Counted from the first letter of the stretch, positions 34,683-42,990 are shown. The stretch: 64,000 nucleotides of DNA from CAIWHR01 sp963708855 (GCA_963708855.1 CAVPUM010000010.1:186001-250000); one strand, 5' to 3'. Notes: generated by a model not told the origin, from the letters alone. Translations and numbers: made by a program.

Positions 34683-35243
34683 ATGATTCGCAAGCAATTG
34701 GTCGTGGGTATCGCGACTATCTTCGCCGCGACGGCATTCGCCGCCGACATCGGCGGCGTCAAGGTCGCCGACAAGGTCACGGTCGGCGGGCAGGAGCTCG
34801 CGCTGAACGGCGGCGCGGTCCGCACCAGGGCCATTTTCAAAGTGTACGTCGGCAGCCTGTACCTGCCGGCGAAGGCGGGCGATCTCGCCGGCGTACTGGC
34901 CAAGGGCCCGCGGCGCATCCAGATGAACCTCTTGCGCGACCTTTCCGCCGACCAGCTCGTCGATGCATTGAATGACGGGATGAAGGACAACAACACCGCA
35001 GCCGAGATGGCGGCGGTCAAGGCGCAGCAGGACCAGCTCACGTCCATCATGAAGGCGTTCGGCGAGGCGAAGGAGGGCAACGTCGTCACGCTCGACTTCG
35101 TCGACGGCGCCACGGTGGTGGGCTTCAATGGCGCCGCGAAGGGGACGATTCCCGGCGAGCCGTTCAACAGGGCGCTGACGAAGATCTGGCTCGGCGACAA
35201 GCCCGTGCAGGCCGACCTCAAGAAGGCGATGCTGGGCGGCTGA
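34683..35243 (+). CDS. Secreted chalcone-isomerase-like protein
   Basis: The product has 186 residues with a signal peptide (residues 1 to about 20, ending TAFAAD), so it is periplasmic. The remainder follows the chalcone isomerase-like family: VGGQELALNGGAVRTRAIFKVYVGSLYLP, RRIQMNLLRDLSADQL and a final IPGEPFNRALTKIWLGDKP. Plant relatives with this fold include fatty acid-binding proteins, and bacterial copies are not known to make flavonoids. Its place next to fadL makes a role in fatty-acid binding in the periplasm a reasonable hypothesis. A strong AGGAGGAC site precedes the ATG. Confidence 0.88.
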   Translation: MIRKQLVVGIATIFAATAFAADIGGVKVADKVTVGGQELALNGGAVRTRAIFKVYVGSLYLPAKAGDLAGVLAKGPRRIQMNLLRDLSADQLVDALNDGMKDNNTAAEMAAVKAQQDQLTSIMKAFGEAKEGNVVTLDFVDGATVVGFNGAAKGTIPGEPFNRALTKIWLGDKPVQADLKKAMLGG

Positions 35244-35282
35244 TCGAATTGGCGGGGGACCCTGTGGCGCTGGCCCGACTCC

Positions 35283-35350
35283 GTGCCGTAGGCCCATGTG
35301 TGGCGGGCGCATGCCTCATCCTAAGGCCGCCACACATGGGCCTATGGCAC
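35283..35350. repeat. Long inverted repeat / possible bidirectional terminator
   Basis: Arms of 24 bases at 35283-35306 and 35327-35350 pair along their whole length with a single G-T wobble, around a 20-base loop. The core TAGGCCCATGTGTGGCGG pairs with its complement. It lies between the chalcone-isomerase-like gene and a co-directional gene. No T-tract follows, so it is not a textbook terminator. A transcribed RNA would form a very stable hairpin. Confidence 0.7.
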
Positions 35351-35399
35351 CGGCTCAGTGGGCACTGAAATTCGCGGGAACTTGGGCTACGCTCTGCCG

Positions 35400-36413
35400 A
35401 TGCCGGACTTCTGGCCCTCCTGTGGCTACCGCCTGCTGACGGCAAACGTCGAAGGCCGGCTCCTGTTCACCGACGATTTCCTGCGCGCGCTGCTGCTGCG
35501 CCCGGAACTGGCGCCGATTCCCGACTCCTGCGCGGCGGAACTCGTGCTGCACGAGAGGCTGCTCGCGGTGCCGTGCGCGGTGGTCGCGGAATCCGACCTC
35601 GCGCCGATCGCCGACGCCGATGCGCGCGAAAACTACGCCGTCTGGTTGCGTTTCCGGCAGCGGCTCATGGACGCACCTTCGCTCGAAGCGACCTATGTGG
35701 CGCTCTTCCGCGACGGCGTCGACGTGGCCCCTGTGCTCGTGCATCAGCTGACGGCGATCCTGCTGCGGCACATACTTGGCGCCGACGCCGATCCGATCGA
35801 GGCGCGCGCCGCCGAGATGCTGTTCCGCCCGCAGAAGATCGCGGTGACCGATGACGGCGGGGTGATGGCCGCCGACCTGGCCACGGTCGAGCTTCTCGCC
35901 ACGACCGGTGGCTTCGGCAGCCTGGGTGAGCTGCTGCAGCAGAACCGGACCCCGATGCGCACAGTCGATCTCGACACGCTCGACACGGCCAACGCCGCGG
36001 CGTACTGGGGGCGCGACGAGCGGCACGATCTGGCGTTGAGCCTGAACCGGGGCCGCCCGGCGCTCGACGCGCTCTGCCGCGTGCTGGAGAAGTGGATCGC
36101 GCATTTTCACGGGGTCACCGTCAGCATCCGCCCGCAGAGCGAGATCGACGACCGGCGCTGGGTCTGGCACGTCGGATTGGACGCCGAGGCGAGCGCGCTG
36201 CTGAACGACCTGTACAATCGCGCCGATGTCGACCCAGCGCGGATGGGCCGGCTGCTTTGCCTGTTCGAGCTGACGTTTGCGGATCCCGGCGACATGCGGC
36301 CCGCGATCGCCGGTCGTCCCGTCTACCTCGCGATGGCGATGGACGCCGACGGTCGGTTGAAGCTCAAGCCGCAGAACCTGCTGCTCAACCTGCCGCTCGC
36401 CGGGTTGCAATGA
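35400..36413 (+). CDS. Conserved hypothetical protein (DUF6352-like)
   Basis: The product has 337 residues from the ATG at 35400, beginning MPDFWPSCGYRLLTANVEGRLLFTDDFLR, a pattern I associate with the DUF6352 family of betaproteobacteria. No signal peptide, membrane segment or catalytic motif is visible. It resembles a two-part protein: an N-terminal region to about residue 180 and a second region starting near AAYWGRDERHDLALSL. Its stop overlaps, as ATGA, a possible start of the next gene, which suggests co-transcription. The function is unknown. Confidence 0.65.
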   Translation: MPDFWPSCGYRLLTANVEGRLLFTDDFLRALLLRPELAPIPDSCAAELVLHERLLAVPCAVVAESDLAPIADADARENYAVWLRFRQRLMDAPSLEATYVALFRDGVDVAPVLVHQLTAILLRHILGADADPIEARAAEMLFRPQKIAVTDDGGVMAADLATVELLATTGGFGSLGELLQQNRTPMRTVDLDTLDTANAAAYWGRDERHDLALSLNRGRPALDALCRVLEKWIAHFHGVTVSIRPQSEIDDRRWVWHVGLDAEASALLNDLYNRADVDPARMGRLLCLFELTFADPGDMRPAIAGRPVYLAMAMDADGRLKLKPQNLLLNLPLAGLQ

Positions 36414-36442
36414 AGCCTGGCGCCGAGGCGGCGGCGAATCAT

Positions 36443-37033
36443 ATGGTGAACCAAGTCATGAGACTATTTTCGTTGCTGGTCGCGGGGCTTCTCGCGACAC
36501 CTGTCGCTGCGCAATACGTACCTCCGTCCGGACCGGGGACGCCGGAGCCCAAGGCACTCGAGCCCATGGCGCCGGCCAAGGAAGTCGCCGCGCTGGAGTC
36601 CCTCGCGTGGCTCGGAGGCTGTTGGCGTGGCGACGTCAACCAGCGCGAGTATCGCGAACAGTGGATGCCGTTGCGCGGCGGGATGCTGATCGGCGTGAGC
36701 CAGACGGTCATGCACGGCAAGATGCAGGGCTACGAGTACCTGCGCCTCGAATCGCGGCCCGACGGCGTTTATTACGTCGCCGCGCCATCGGGCAAGACGG
36801 AGAGCGCGTTCCGGCTGCAGGAACAGACCGTGGACAAGACGGGAGACCGGAGCGACACGATCTTCACGTTCGTCAGTCCCCGGGCGGAGTTCCCGCAGCG
36901 GATCGTCTATCGACGCGGGTCGGAAGGCTGGCTGTACGCGACGGTGGAGGGGAAGGTCGGCGGCGCGGACCGGCAGGTCATCTATCCGATGCGCCGGATC
37001 GATTGCGAATCGGGCGAACTTATCCGGAGTTGA
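36443..37033 (+). CDS. Secreted DUF6265-like protein
   Basis: A signal peptide (MRLFSLLVAGLLATPVAAQ) is followed by a proline-rich linker and a compact domain beginning LESLAWLGGCWRGD, with EQWMPLRGGMLIGVSQT, like the lipocalin-sized DUF6265 family. Possible starts are the ATGs at 36410, 36443 and 36458; all keep the signal peptide, and 36443 is used here. The ATG at 36410 overlaps the upstream stop. The protein is probably periplasmic and may bind a small ligand, but nothing is proven. It converges on rnhA, overlapping by 14 bases. Confidence 0.72.
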   Translation: MVNQVMRLFSLLVAGLLATPVAAQYVPPSGPGTPEPKALEPMAPAKEVAALESLAWLGGCWRGDVNQREYREQWMPLRGGMLIGVSQTVMHGKMQGYEYLRLESRPDGVYYVAAPSGKTESAFRLQEQTVDKTGDRSDTIFTFVSPRAEFPQRIVYRRGSEGWLYATVEGKVGGADRQVIYPMRRIDCESGELIRS

Positions 37034-37454
37034 CGCCGCGATTGGCGAGCGCGTCGGCGCGATCGTTGCCAGGGTGGCCGTTGTGGCCCTTGACCCAGTG
37101 CCAGTCGACACGGTGCTTTGCGGCGAGCGCGTCGAGTTCACGCCAGAGTTCGGCGTTCTTGACCGGTTTGCGGTCTGCCGTCTTCCACCCGTTCTTCTTC
37201 CACGCGTGAATCCAGCTCTGGATTCCGTTCTTGACGTATTGCGAATCCGTATAGATCGCCACCGCGCACTCGCGCTTCAGGGATTCGAGTGCGCGGATGA
37301 CCGCGGTGAGCTCCATGCGGTTGTTGGTGGTCGCCGGCTCGCCGCCGAAGAGCTCCTTTTCCCGGTCGCGAAAGACGAGCAGCGCACCCCAGCCGCCGGG
37401 GCCGGGGTTTCCCTTGCACGCACCGTCGGTGTAGATCGTGACGGTGCCGGTCAT
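37020..37454 (-). CDS. rnhA: Ribonuclease HI
   Basis: RNase HI removes RNA from RNA-DNA hybrids. The 144-residue protein has all catalytic acids: Asp10 (YTDGACKGNPGPGGW), Glu48 (NNRMELTAV), Asp70 (YTDSQYVKNG) and Asp134 (GNDRADALA). The handle region WIHAWKKNGWKTADRKPVKN is also intact. It lies downstream of the yafS-like methyltransferase, as in enterobacteria. dnaQ, which often follows rnhA, is not adjacent here. Confidence 0.97.
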   Translation of the reverse strand: MTGTVTIYTDGACKGNPGPGGWGALLVFRDREKELFGGEPATTNNRMELTAVIRALESLKRECAVAIYTDSQYVKNGIQSWIHAWKKNGWKTADRKPVKNAELWRELDALAAKHRVDWHWVKGHNGHPGNDRADALANRGVNSG

Positions 37455-37557
37455 GCGCAGCCTCCGCGTCCCTCACGGAAGCAGGCAACCGTCACTTCGT
37501 CGGCCGCCTGAATGGCGCGCGGACATGAGCTGCGCGTCCGGATTTCGCCTCGCCTGC

Positions 37558-38304
37558 TCACTCGACGCGCTCGATGCACTGGCGCGCCTGGCGCGGCGCG
37601 GTGGCGAGTCCGTTCTTGCGGCGCTCCCATGCAGGAGTGAGGATGCGCATGCCGAGGACCTTCTTGGTTGCCCGCAGGTAGTAGACTCCGCCGCCGATGG
37701 GCCACCAGCGGTCGCCCGCCGCCTCGAAGAATCCGCATCGCGCGCGCCACTTTTCGCTGTCGAATGGCGGCACGTAGCAGTCCAGACCGCCGCCCGCCAC
37801 CTCGAACCCCAGCAGGGCGAGCCAGTCCTTCAGCCGGTACAACGCGATGAAGCTGCCGTTCCATGGCGCCGTCTGGCGGCGACCGAAATAGCGCTTCGCG
37901 CCGAACAGGCTGAACGGATTGAAGCCGGAGATCACGATCTGCCCCTCGGGTCGGGTCGCCCGGTAGACCTCGCGCAGCAGCTGGTGCGGATCGCTCGCGA
38001 ACTCGAGCGCGTGCGGCAGCACGATCAGGTCGAGCGCGTTGTCGGGGAATGGCAACCAGTTCGGGTCCGCGAGCAGCTGCGCGGGCGGGCTGAGATCGAC
38101 CGTCCAGTGCGAGGCGACCCGGCTCTGCGCGAGGAACGGGCAGGCCGGCAAGCCGAGCTGAATCGCCTGGAAGCCGAAGATGTCGGCGACGGTCCGATCG
38201 AACCAGGCCTGCTCGCGCGCGAGGAGATACTGCCCGAGCGGCGTGCGCAGCCAGTCGGCGAGCGGCGTTGACACGTAACCCGCTGCTCCGGAAGATGCGT
38301 CCAT
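37558..38304 (-). CDS. SAM-dependent methyltransferase, YafS-like
   Basis: The product has 248 residues from the ATG at 38302-38304. The class I methyltransferase fold is visible from NWLPFPDNALDLIVLPHALEFASDPHQLLREVYRATRPEGQIVISGFNPFSLFG; the motif I region is less glycine-rich than usual, as in YafS. The gloB-yafS-rnhA order is conserved in many gammaproteobacteria and betaproteobacteria. Its ATG overlaps that of the divergent gloB on the opposite strand, so either both share one compact promoter region or one real start is further inside. The substrate is unknown. Confidence 0.8.
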   Translation of the reverse strand: MDASSGAAGYVSTPLADWLRTPLGQYLLAREQAWFDRTVADIFGFQAIQLGLPACPFLAQSRVASHWTVDLSPPAQLLADPNWLPFPDNALDLIVLPHALEFASDPHQLLREVYRATRPEGQIVISGFNPFSLFGAKRYFGRRQTAPWNGSFIALYRLKDWLALLGFEVAGGGLDCYVPPFDSEKWRARCGFFEAAGDRWWPIGGGVYYLRATKKVLGMRILTPAWERRKNGLATAPRQARQCIERVE

Positions 38305-39082
38305 GCCGGCGATTATCCCCATCCCCGCGTTCAGCGACAACTACATATGGCTCGTGCGCGAGGGCCGGCACGCCGCGGTCGTCGATCCCGGCGACGCGAC
38401 GCCGGTGCTCGCCTATCTCGAGAGCGAGGGGCTCGCGCTGTCGGCCATCGTCACCACGCACCACCACGGCGATCACGTCGGCGGAAACGCGGCGCTGCTC
38501 GCGCGGTTCCCGGTCCCGGTGTTCGGCCCCGCGCGCGAGACGATTCCCGGCCGCACGCACGCGCTCGCGGAGGGGGATGAGATCACGGTGCCGGGATTGG
38601 GCTGGGCGCTCCGGGTGCTGGACATCCCGGGCCACACGGCGGGACACATCGGGTACGTCGGAAGCGACGCGGAAGCCGGGATCGCGTTCGTCGGCGACAC
38701 ACTGTTCGCGGGCGGCTGCGGGCGGCTGTTCGAGGGCACGCCGGCGCAGATGGCGAATTCGCTCGGGAAGCTCGCCGCCCTTCCGGGGACCACGCGCGTC
38801 TACTGTGGGCACGAGTACACGCTGGCGAACCTGCGCTTTGCGCTCGCCGTCGAGCCCGGGAACGCGGCGCTGCGGGCGCGCCTGCAGCGCGATCAGGACA
38901 AGCGCGACCGCGGGCTGCCCACGGTTCCGTCGACGGTCGCCGAGGAGTGTGCGACGAACCCGTTTCTGCGCGCGCGCGAGCCCGACGTTTTCGCCGCGGC
39001 GCAAGCCCGTGCGGGCCGCCGGCTGGCGGATCCCGTCGACGCGTTCGCCGTAATACGCGAATGGAAGAACGGATTTCGCTGA
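38303..39082 (+). CDS. gloB: Hydroxyacylglutathione hydrolase (glyoxalase II)
   Basis: GloB hydrolyses S-lactoylglutathione to lactate and glutathione in methylglyoxal detoxification. The 259-residue protein starts PAIIPIPAFSDNYIWL and has the metallo-beta-lactamase metal motif THHHGDH (His53, His55, Asp57, His58), HTAGHIGY, and the C-terminal YCGHEYTLANLRFA typical of glyoxalase II. It ends with VIREWKNGFR. The start overlaps the ATG of the divergent yafS-like gene. Confidence 0.96.
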   Translation: MPAIIPIPAFSDNYIWLVREGRHAAVVDPGDATPVLAYLESEGLALSAIVTTHHHGDHVGGNAALLARFPVPVFGPARETIPGRTHALAEGDEITVPGLGWALRVLDIPGHTAGHIGYVGSDAEAGIAFVGDTLFAGGCGRLFEGTPAQMANSLGKLAALPGTTRVYCGHEYTLANLRFALAVEPGNAALRARLQRDQDKRDRGLPTVPSTVAEECATNPFLRAREPDVFAAAQARAGRRLADPVDAFAVIREWKNGFR

Positions 39083-39157
39083 CGCGCCGCTGCGGTTGAC
39101 GCGCCGCTGCGCGGCGTCTACCATCGCCGCAGCTTCCCCGGCCGACGACGGATCGAA

Positions 39158-40702
39158 TTGCGTTCACGCTTTTCCCGGCTTTTCCCTTCTGCGCTGGCGC
39201 TGCTGCTTGCCGCGTGCGCGACGCCGGCGCCGCCGCCTGCGGACCCCCTTCCCGCGACAGCCGTGCCGGCCGCGCCACCCGCGCCTGCTGTCGTCGTTGC
39301 CGCGCCGCCCGTCGCCGACGATGTCGCCCCTTCCGCCGCCGCGCCCACCGGGCTCGAGCCGCTGCCGCCGCCGGCCGAGGATCTCTGGGCTCGCATCCGC
39401 CGCGGCTTCGCGCTGCCGGACATCGACGATGCCCTCGTCGCCAAATGGGAGCAGTGGTATTCGTCGCGCCCCGACTACGTCGCGCGCATGATCGATCGCA
39501 GCCGGCGGTACCTGTACTACATCGTCGTCGAGGTCGAAGAACGCGGGATGCCGCTGGAGATCGCGCTCCTGCCGATGGTCGAGAGCGCGTTCAACCCGCA
39601 TGCAACGTCGGTGGCCCGCGCGTCCGGGATCTGGCAGTTCATGCCGGCCACAGGCACGCACTACGGGCTCAAGCAGAATTTCTGGTTCGACTCGCGCCGC
39701 GACGTGGTCGCCGCGACCGAAGGCGCGCTGACGTACCTGCAGAAGCTCCACGGCGACTTCAACGACTGGCAGCTCGCGCTCGCCGGCTACAACTGGGGTG
39801 AAGGCAACGTTTCCCGGGCCATCGCGAAGAACCAGAAAATGCGCCTCCCGACGGGATATGCCGATCTCAAGATGCCGGACGAGACACGCAACTACCTGCC
39901 GAAGCTGCAGGCAATCAAGAACATCATCCGCGACCCCGAGAGGTTCGGGCTCGACCTCGACGACATTCCGGACGCGCCGTATTTCGCCGTGGTCACGATG
40001 GCGCGAAAGATCGACGTGAAAATGGCGGCGAGGCTGGCCGAGATGTCCGTCGACGAATTCCAGTACCTCAATCCGCAGCACAATCGGCCGGTCATCGCCG
40101 GCGCGGACGAGTACACGATCCTCCTGCCGATCGACAAGGCGGAGTTGTTCGCCGCCAAACTGGAACTGACGGACCAGCCACTGGTGTCCTGGCAGGCCTA
40201 TCGGATGCGAAACGGCGAGACGCTGGCGCAGGTGGCCGCCAGATACGGACTCGAGATCGAAGCATTGAAGGCGGTCAACGGCATCGGGGCGAAATCGAAG
40301 GTCCCGGTCGGCCACGCGTTGCTCGTTCCGACGCAGGGGCCAACCGAGGCGGCGGCGGCCACGCTGTCGCAGGCGGTGTTCACGACGGTTCCGCAGGGCC
40401 GCACTTTCTACTATCGGGTCAAACGCGGCGACACCGTCACCGGCATTGCCGCTCGCTACGCGGTGGCTCCTGCCGACCTGCGGCGATGGAACGGTCTCAA
40501 CCGGGACGCCATCAGGACGGGGCAGGCGCTGCGCGTCACGAGCGATCTCGCCCCCGCCGCCGGCAAGGGCAAGCGCGCGGCGGGAACGAGGGCGTCGAAT
40601 AGCGCAGGCAAGACGAAAGGAAAGAGCGCAAAGTCTGTGAAGCCGGCGACCGCGCGCAAGGATCCTCCGGTCGCCAAGGCGGGGACGGCGGCAGGCGGCT
40701 GA
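39158..40702 (+). CDS. mltD: Membrane-bound lytic murein transglycosylase D with LysM domains
   Basis: The 514-residue lipoprotein starts at a TTG. Its lipobox LLAAC places the lipidated cysteine at residue 20, followed by a long Pro/Ala linker. The SLT domain has the catalytic glutamate at 142 (PMVESAFNPHA) and the family segment ASGIWQFMPATGTHYGL. Two LysM domains follow (about 345-395 and 410-460), and a Lys-rich C-terminal tail. It cleaves peptidoglycan glycan strands from the inner face of the outer membrane. It starts 75 bases after gloB, a common neighbour. Confidence 0.94.
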   Translation: MRSRFSRLFPSALALLLAACATPAPPPADPLPATAVPAAPPAPAVVVAAPPVADDVAPSAAAPTGLEPLPPPAEDLWARIRRGFALPDIDDALVAKWEQWYSSRPDYVARMIDRSRRYLYYIVVEVEERGMPLEIALLPMVESAFNPHATSVARASGIWQFMPATGTHYGLKQNFWFDSRRDVVAATEGALTYLQKLHGDFNDWQLALAGYNWGEGNVSRAIAKNQKMRLPTGYADLKMPDETRNYLPKLQAIKNIIRDPERFGLDLDDIPDAPYFAVVTMARKIDVKMAARLAEMSVDEFQYLNPQHNRPVIAGADEYTILLPIDKAELFAAKLELTDQPLVSWQAYRMRNGETLAQVAARYGLEIEALKAVNGIGAKSKVPVGHALLVPTQGPTEAAAATLSQAVFTTVPQGRTFYYRVKRGDTVTGIAARYAVAPADLRRWNGLNRDAIRTGQALRVTSDLAPAAGKGKRAAGTRASNSAGKTKGKSAKSVKPATARKDPPVAKAGTAAGG

Positions 40703-40767
40703 CACGGCCAGGGGCGCCGCGGCGCCCGCTCCGGGCTTAGACTGGGCCGGCCCGACGCCCCAATGAA

Positions 40768-40796
40768 AACAGGCGGCGCTTTGCGCGCCGCCTGTT
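40768..40796. terminator. Bidirectional intrinsic terminator between mltD and the histone-like gene
   Basis: AACAGGCGGCGC (40768-40779) pairs perfectly with GCGCCGCCTGTT (40785-40796) over 12 bases with a five-base loop. The left flank has an A-run (GAAAAC), which gives a T-run on the minus strand. It therefore fits termination of the convergent minus-strand gene at least as well as mltD. Confidence 0.8.
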
Positions 40797-40842
40797 CTGT
40801 GGATCGCCGCCAATCTGCGGCGAACCTGCTGCCGCGGAAGTC

Positions 40843-41235
40843 CTACTTCTTTGCGGCCTTCTTCTTGGTCGCCTTCTTCTTGGGGGCGGCCTTCTTCTTG
40901 GTCGCCTTCTTAGCGGCCTTCCTCTTCGTGGTCTTCTTTGCCGCCTTCTTCTTCGTCGCCTTCTTCTTCGTGGCCTTCTTCGCGGCCTTCTTCTTCGTGG
41001 TCTTCTTCGCCGCCTTCTTCTTCGTGGTCTTCTTCGCCGCCTTCTTCTTCGTCGCCTTCTTTGCCGCCTTCTTCTTGGGGGCGGCCTTCTTCTTCGTCGT
41101 CGCCTTCTTTGCCGCCTTCTTCTTGGGCGCCGCCTTCTTCTTGGTCGCCTTCTTCTTGGTCGCTTTCTTCTTGGTCGCTTTCTTGGGCGCCGGGGCCGCA
41201 GCGGCCGGCGTCATCATCGACATCATGTCAGCCAT
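40843..41235 (-). CDS. Lysine/alanine-rich histone H1-like protein
   Basis: A 130-residue protein consisting after residue 17 almost only of Lys, Ala, Thr and Pro in repeats of KKKAAKKATKKK-like units, similar to bacterial histone H1-like and AlgP-type proteins. Such proteins bind DNA nonspecifically through the basic tail. The ATG at 41233-41235 follows AGGAGA. The DNA is highly repetitive, so the exact length may vary between strains or be misassembled. A good promoter lies upstream on the minus strand. Confidence 0.85.
   Translation of the reverse strand: MADMMSMMTPAAAAPAPKKATKKKATKKKATKKKAAPKKKAAKKATTKKKAAPKKKAAKKATKKKAAKKTTKKKAAKKTTKKKAAKKATKKKATKKKAAKKTTKRKAAKKATKKKAAPKKKATKKKAAKK
40850..41190. 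repeat. Short-unit repeat region encoding the Lys/Ala tail
   Basis: The plus strand is built of near-identical 12- to 24-base units such as TTCTTCTTCGTGGTC and GCCGCCTTC, encoding the basic tail in the minus frame. The repeats invite slippage and unit-number variation. Confidence 0.75.
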
Positions 41236-41356
41236 TTTGTATCTCCTGTCTGAGTTGCTGTAGCTGTTATGGTGCTTCTGCTTCGGCGCAAGCGGCGCTG
41301 GGGCTGTCGGTAGAAACTGCAACCACTTGACAAACCCACTGCTACCTGCTGCCTGA

Positions 41357-41384
41357 ATTCTAGCCACATTTTGTTGAATTGCAA
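41357..41384 (-). promoter_or_regulatory. Promoter of the histone-like gene
   Basis: On the minus strand TTGCAA (41384-41379) and TAGAAT (41362-41357) are separated by 16 bases, close to sigma-70 consensus. The AT-rich setting is unlike the surrounding coding DNA. A leader of about 115 bases would precede the ATG at 41235. Confidence 0.55.
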
Positions 41385-41486
41385 GATTTCTCCGACGATT
41401 CCTGGCGTTGCATGCGCGACTGTTGCGATTTCGCACATGGAAAAAATCGGCATTTGCGTCCCGTCCGGCGTCGCGCGGAATTGCGA

Positions 41487-42731
41487 TTACGGCAGCAAGG
41501 ACTCGTGCGCAAAAAGATCTGCGACACGCTCGCGCGGTCGGCTGAGATGAGCGCGGTCGCCATCGACGACGACCTCGCAGGCGCGCGGGCGCGAATTGTA
41601 ATTGGAGCTCATCACGAACCCATAGGCTCCGGCGGCGCGCACGGCGAGGAGATCGCCCTCGGCCAGCGCGAGCAGGCGGTCGCGGGCGAGGAAATCGCCG
41701 CTCTCGCACACCGGTCCGACTATCTGCCAGCGGCGCGCCGGTCCCTCGCGCCGGCGCACCGGCTCGACCGCATGCCATGCGTCGTAGAGTGCGGGTCGCA
41801 GGAGGTCGTTCATCGCCGCGTCGACGATCGCGAAATCGTGGGCCGCGCCCGGCTTGAGGTAGATGACGCGCGTCAGCAGCACACCCGCCGCGCCGACCAG
41901 GAAACGGCCCGGTTCGAACACGAGTTCCTGCCGCCGCGTTCCCAGTGCCCGGCGGACGGCAAGCGCATAGGCGTACGGATCGATCGTTTCCTCGTCGCGG
42001 TAGCGCACGCCGAGGCCTCCACCGAGGTCTACGTGGCGCAGCTCGATCCCGTCGGCTTCGAGCCGATCGACGAGGCCGAACATCTTCCCGGCCGCTTCGA
42101 CACAGGCAGAAAGATCGGTGATCTGGGATCCGATATGGCAGTCGATCCCGCGGACGTCGACGAACGGCAGGCCGGATGCGCGACGATAGAGGTCGGGCGC
42201 ATCGTCGAACGCGACGCCGAACTTGCTCTCCTTGAGCCCGGTCGCGATGTAGGGGTGCGTCTTCGGATCGACGTCGGGGTTCACTCGCAGCGACACGGGA
42301 GCGACTCGGCCCACGTGGCCGGCGACGGCGTTCAGGATTTCGAGCTCGGCTGCCGACTCGACGTTGAAGCAGCGGATGCCTGCCGTCAACGCGGCTTCCA
42401 TTTCCGGCGCTGACTTGCCGACGCCAGAGAAAACAATCCGCGCGGGATCGCCGCCGGCAGCGATGACACGCGCGAGCTCCCCGCCGGAGACGATGTCAAA
42501 GCCGCTCCCGAGGCGCGCCAGTATGTTCAGTACAGCGAGGTTGGAATTTGCCTTGACCGCGTAGCAAACGAGGTGGGGCACGCCCGCGAACGCGGCGTCG
42601 AATTCCCGGTATCCTGCTTCGAGCGCCGCGCGCGAGTAGACGTAACAGGGCGTTCCGAAGCGCTCGGCGATGTCGGACAACGGGATCCCTTCCGCGTGGA
42701 GCTCCCCGCCGACAACGGAAAACACGTTCAC
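41487..42731 (-). CDS. lysA: Diaminopimelate decarboxylase
   Basis: LysA makes L-lysine from meso-diaminopimelate. The 414-residue PLP enzyme has the cofactor lysine at Lys60 (CYAVKANSN), the glycine-rich loop HVDLGGGLGV, the GRFLVG segment and the active-site cysteine in PVCESGDF. The GTG start at 42729-42731 overlaps the stop of lptM, so translation is coupled. The lptM-lysA pair next to cyaY is conserved among betaproteobacteria and gammaproteobacteria. Confidence 0.96.
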   Translation of the reverse strand: MNVFSVVGGELHAEGIPLSDIAERFGTPCYVYSRAALEAGYREFDAAFAGVPHLVCYAVKANSNLAVLNILARLGSGFDIVSGGELARVIAAGGDPARIVFSGVGKSAPEMEAALTAGIRCFNVESAAELEILNAVAGHVGRVAPVSLRVNPDVDPKTHPYIATGLKESKFGVAFDDAPDLYRRASGLPFVDVRGIDCHIGSQITDLSACVEAAGKMFGLVDRLEADGIELRHVDLGGGLGVRYRDEETIDPYAYALAVRRALGTRRQELVFEPGRFLVGAAGVLLTRVIYLKPGAAHDFAIVDAAMNDLLRPALYDAWHAVEPVRRREGPARRWQIVGPVCESGDFLARDRLLALAEGDLLAVRAAGAYGFVMSSNYNSRPRACEVVVDGDRAHLSRPRERVADLFAHESLLP

Positions 42732-42937
42732 GGCTTGCGTTCCGGCGGCTGTGCCGCTGCCGCCGGCGCCGCGCTCGACGCTTCGGATGCCGGCACGCCG
42801 GCCGCGGCGGAAGGCGATGGCGGCAGCTTCAAGGGGCCCTTCACGCCACAGGCGGCGAGCGGCGCGACGCCGACCGCCGCCGCCACGGCCAACCCGATGG
42901 CGGCACGGCGAATCCGGACGATGAAATCACGTAACAT
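42728..42937 (-). CDS. lptM: Small lipoprotein LptM (YifL-like)
   Basis: A 69-residue lipoprotein with a signal peptide, a cleavage site before the cysteine in PLAACGVKGPLKLPP, and the LptM/YifL signature CGxKGPLxxPP. LptM assists disulfide maturation of the LPS translocon LptD at the outer membrane. After the signature the protein is a Pro/Ala-rich tail. It overlaps lysA by one ATGA-like junction (GTGA). The start is the ATG at 42935-42937. Confidence 0.88.
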   Translation of the reverse strand: MLRDFIVRIRRAAIGLAVAAAVGVAPLAACGVKGPLKLPPSPSAAAGVPASEASSAAPAAAAQPPERKP

Positions 42938-42990
42938 CGGGGCGGAATCGTAACAGGGAAAATGTTCCCAGTCCGCAATTTGGAGCGACC

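Noticed and set aside
40763..41263. A Phe/Ala-rich membrane-like plus-strand frame
   Set aside because: It is the complement of the Lys/Ala repeat gene; Lys codons read backwards give Phe.
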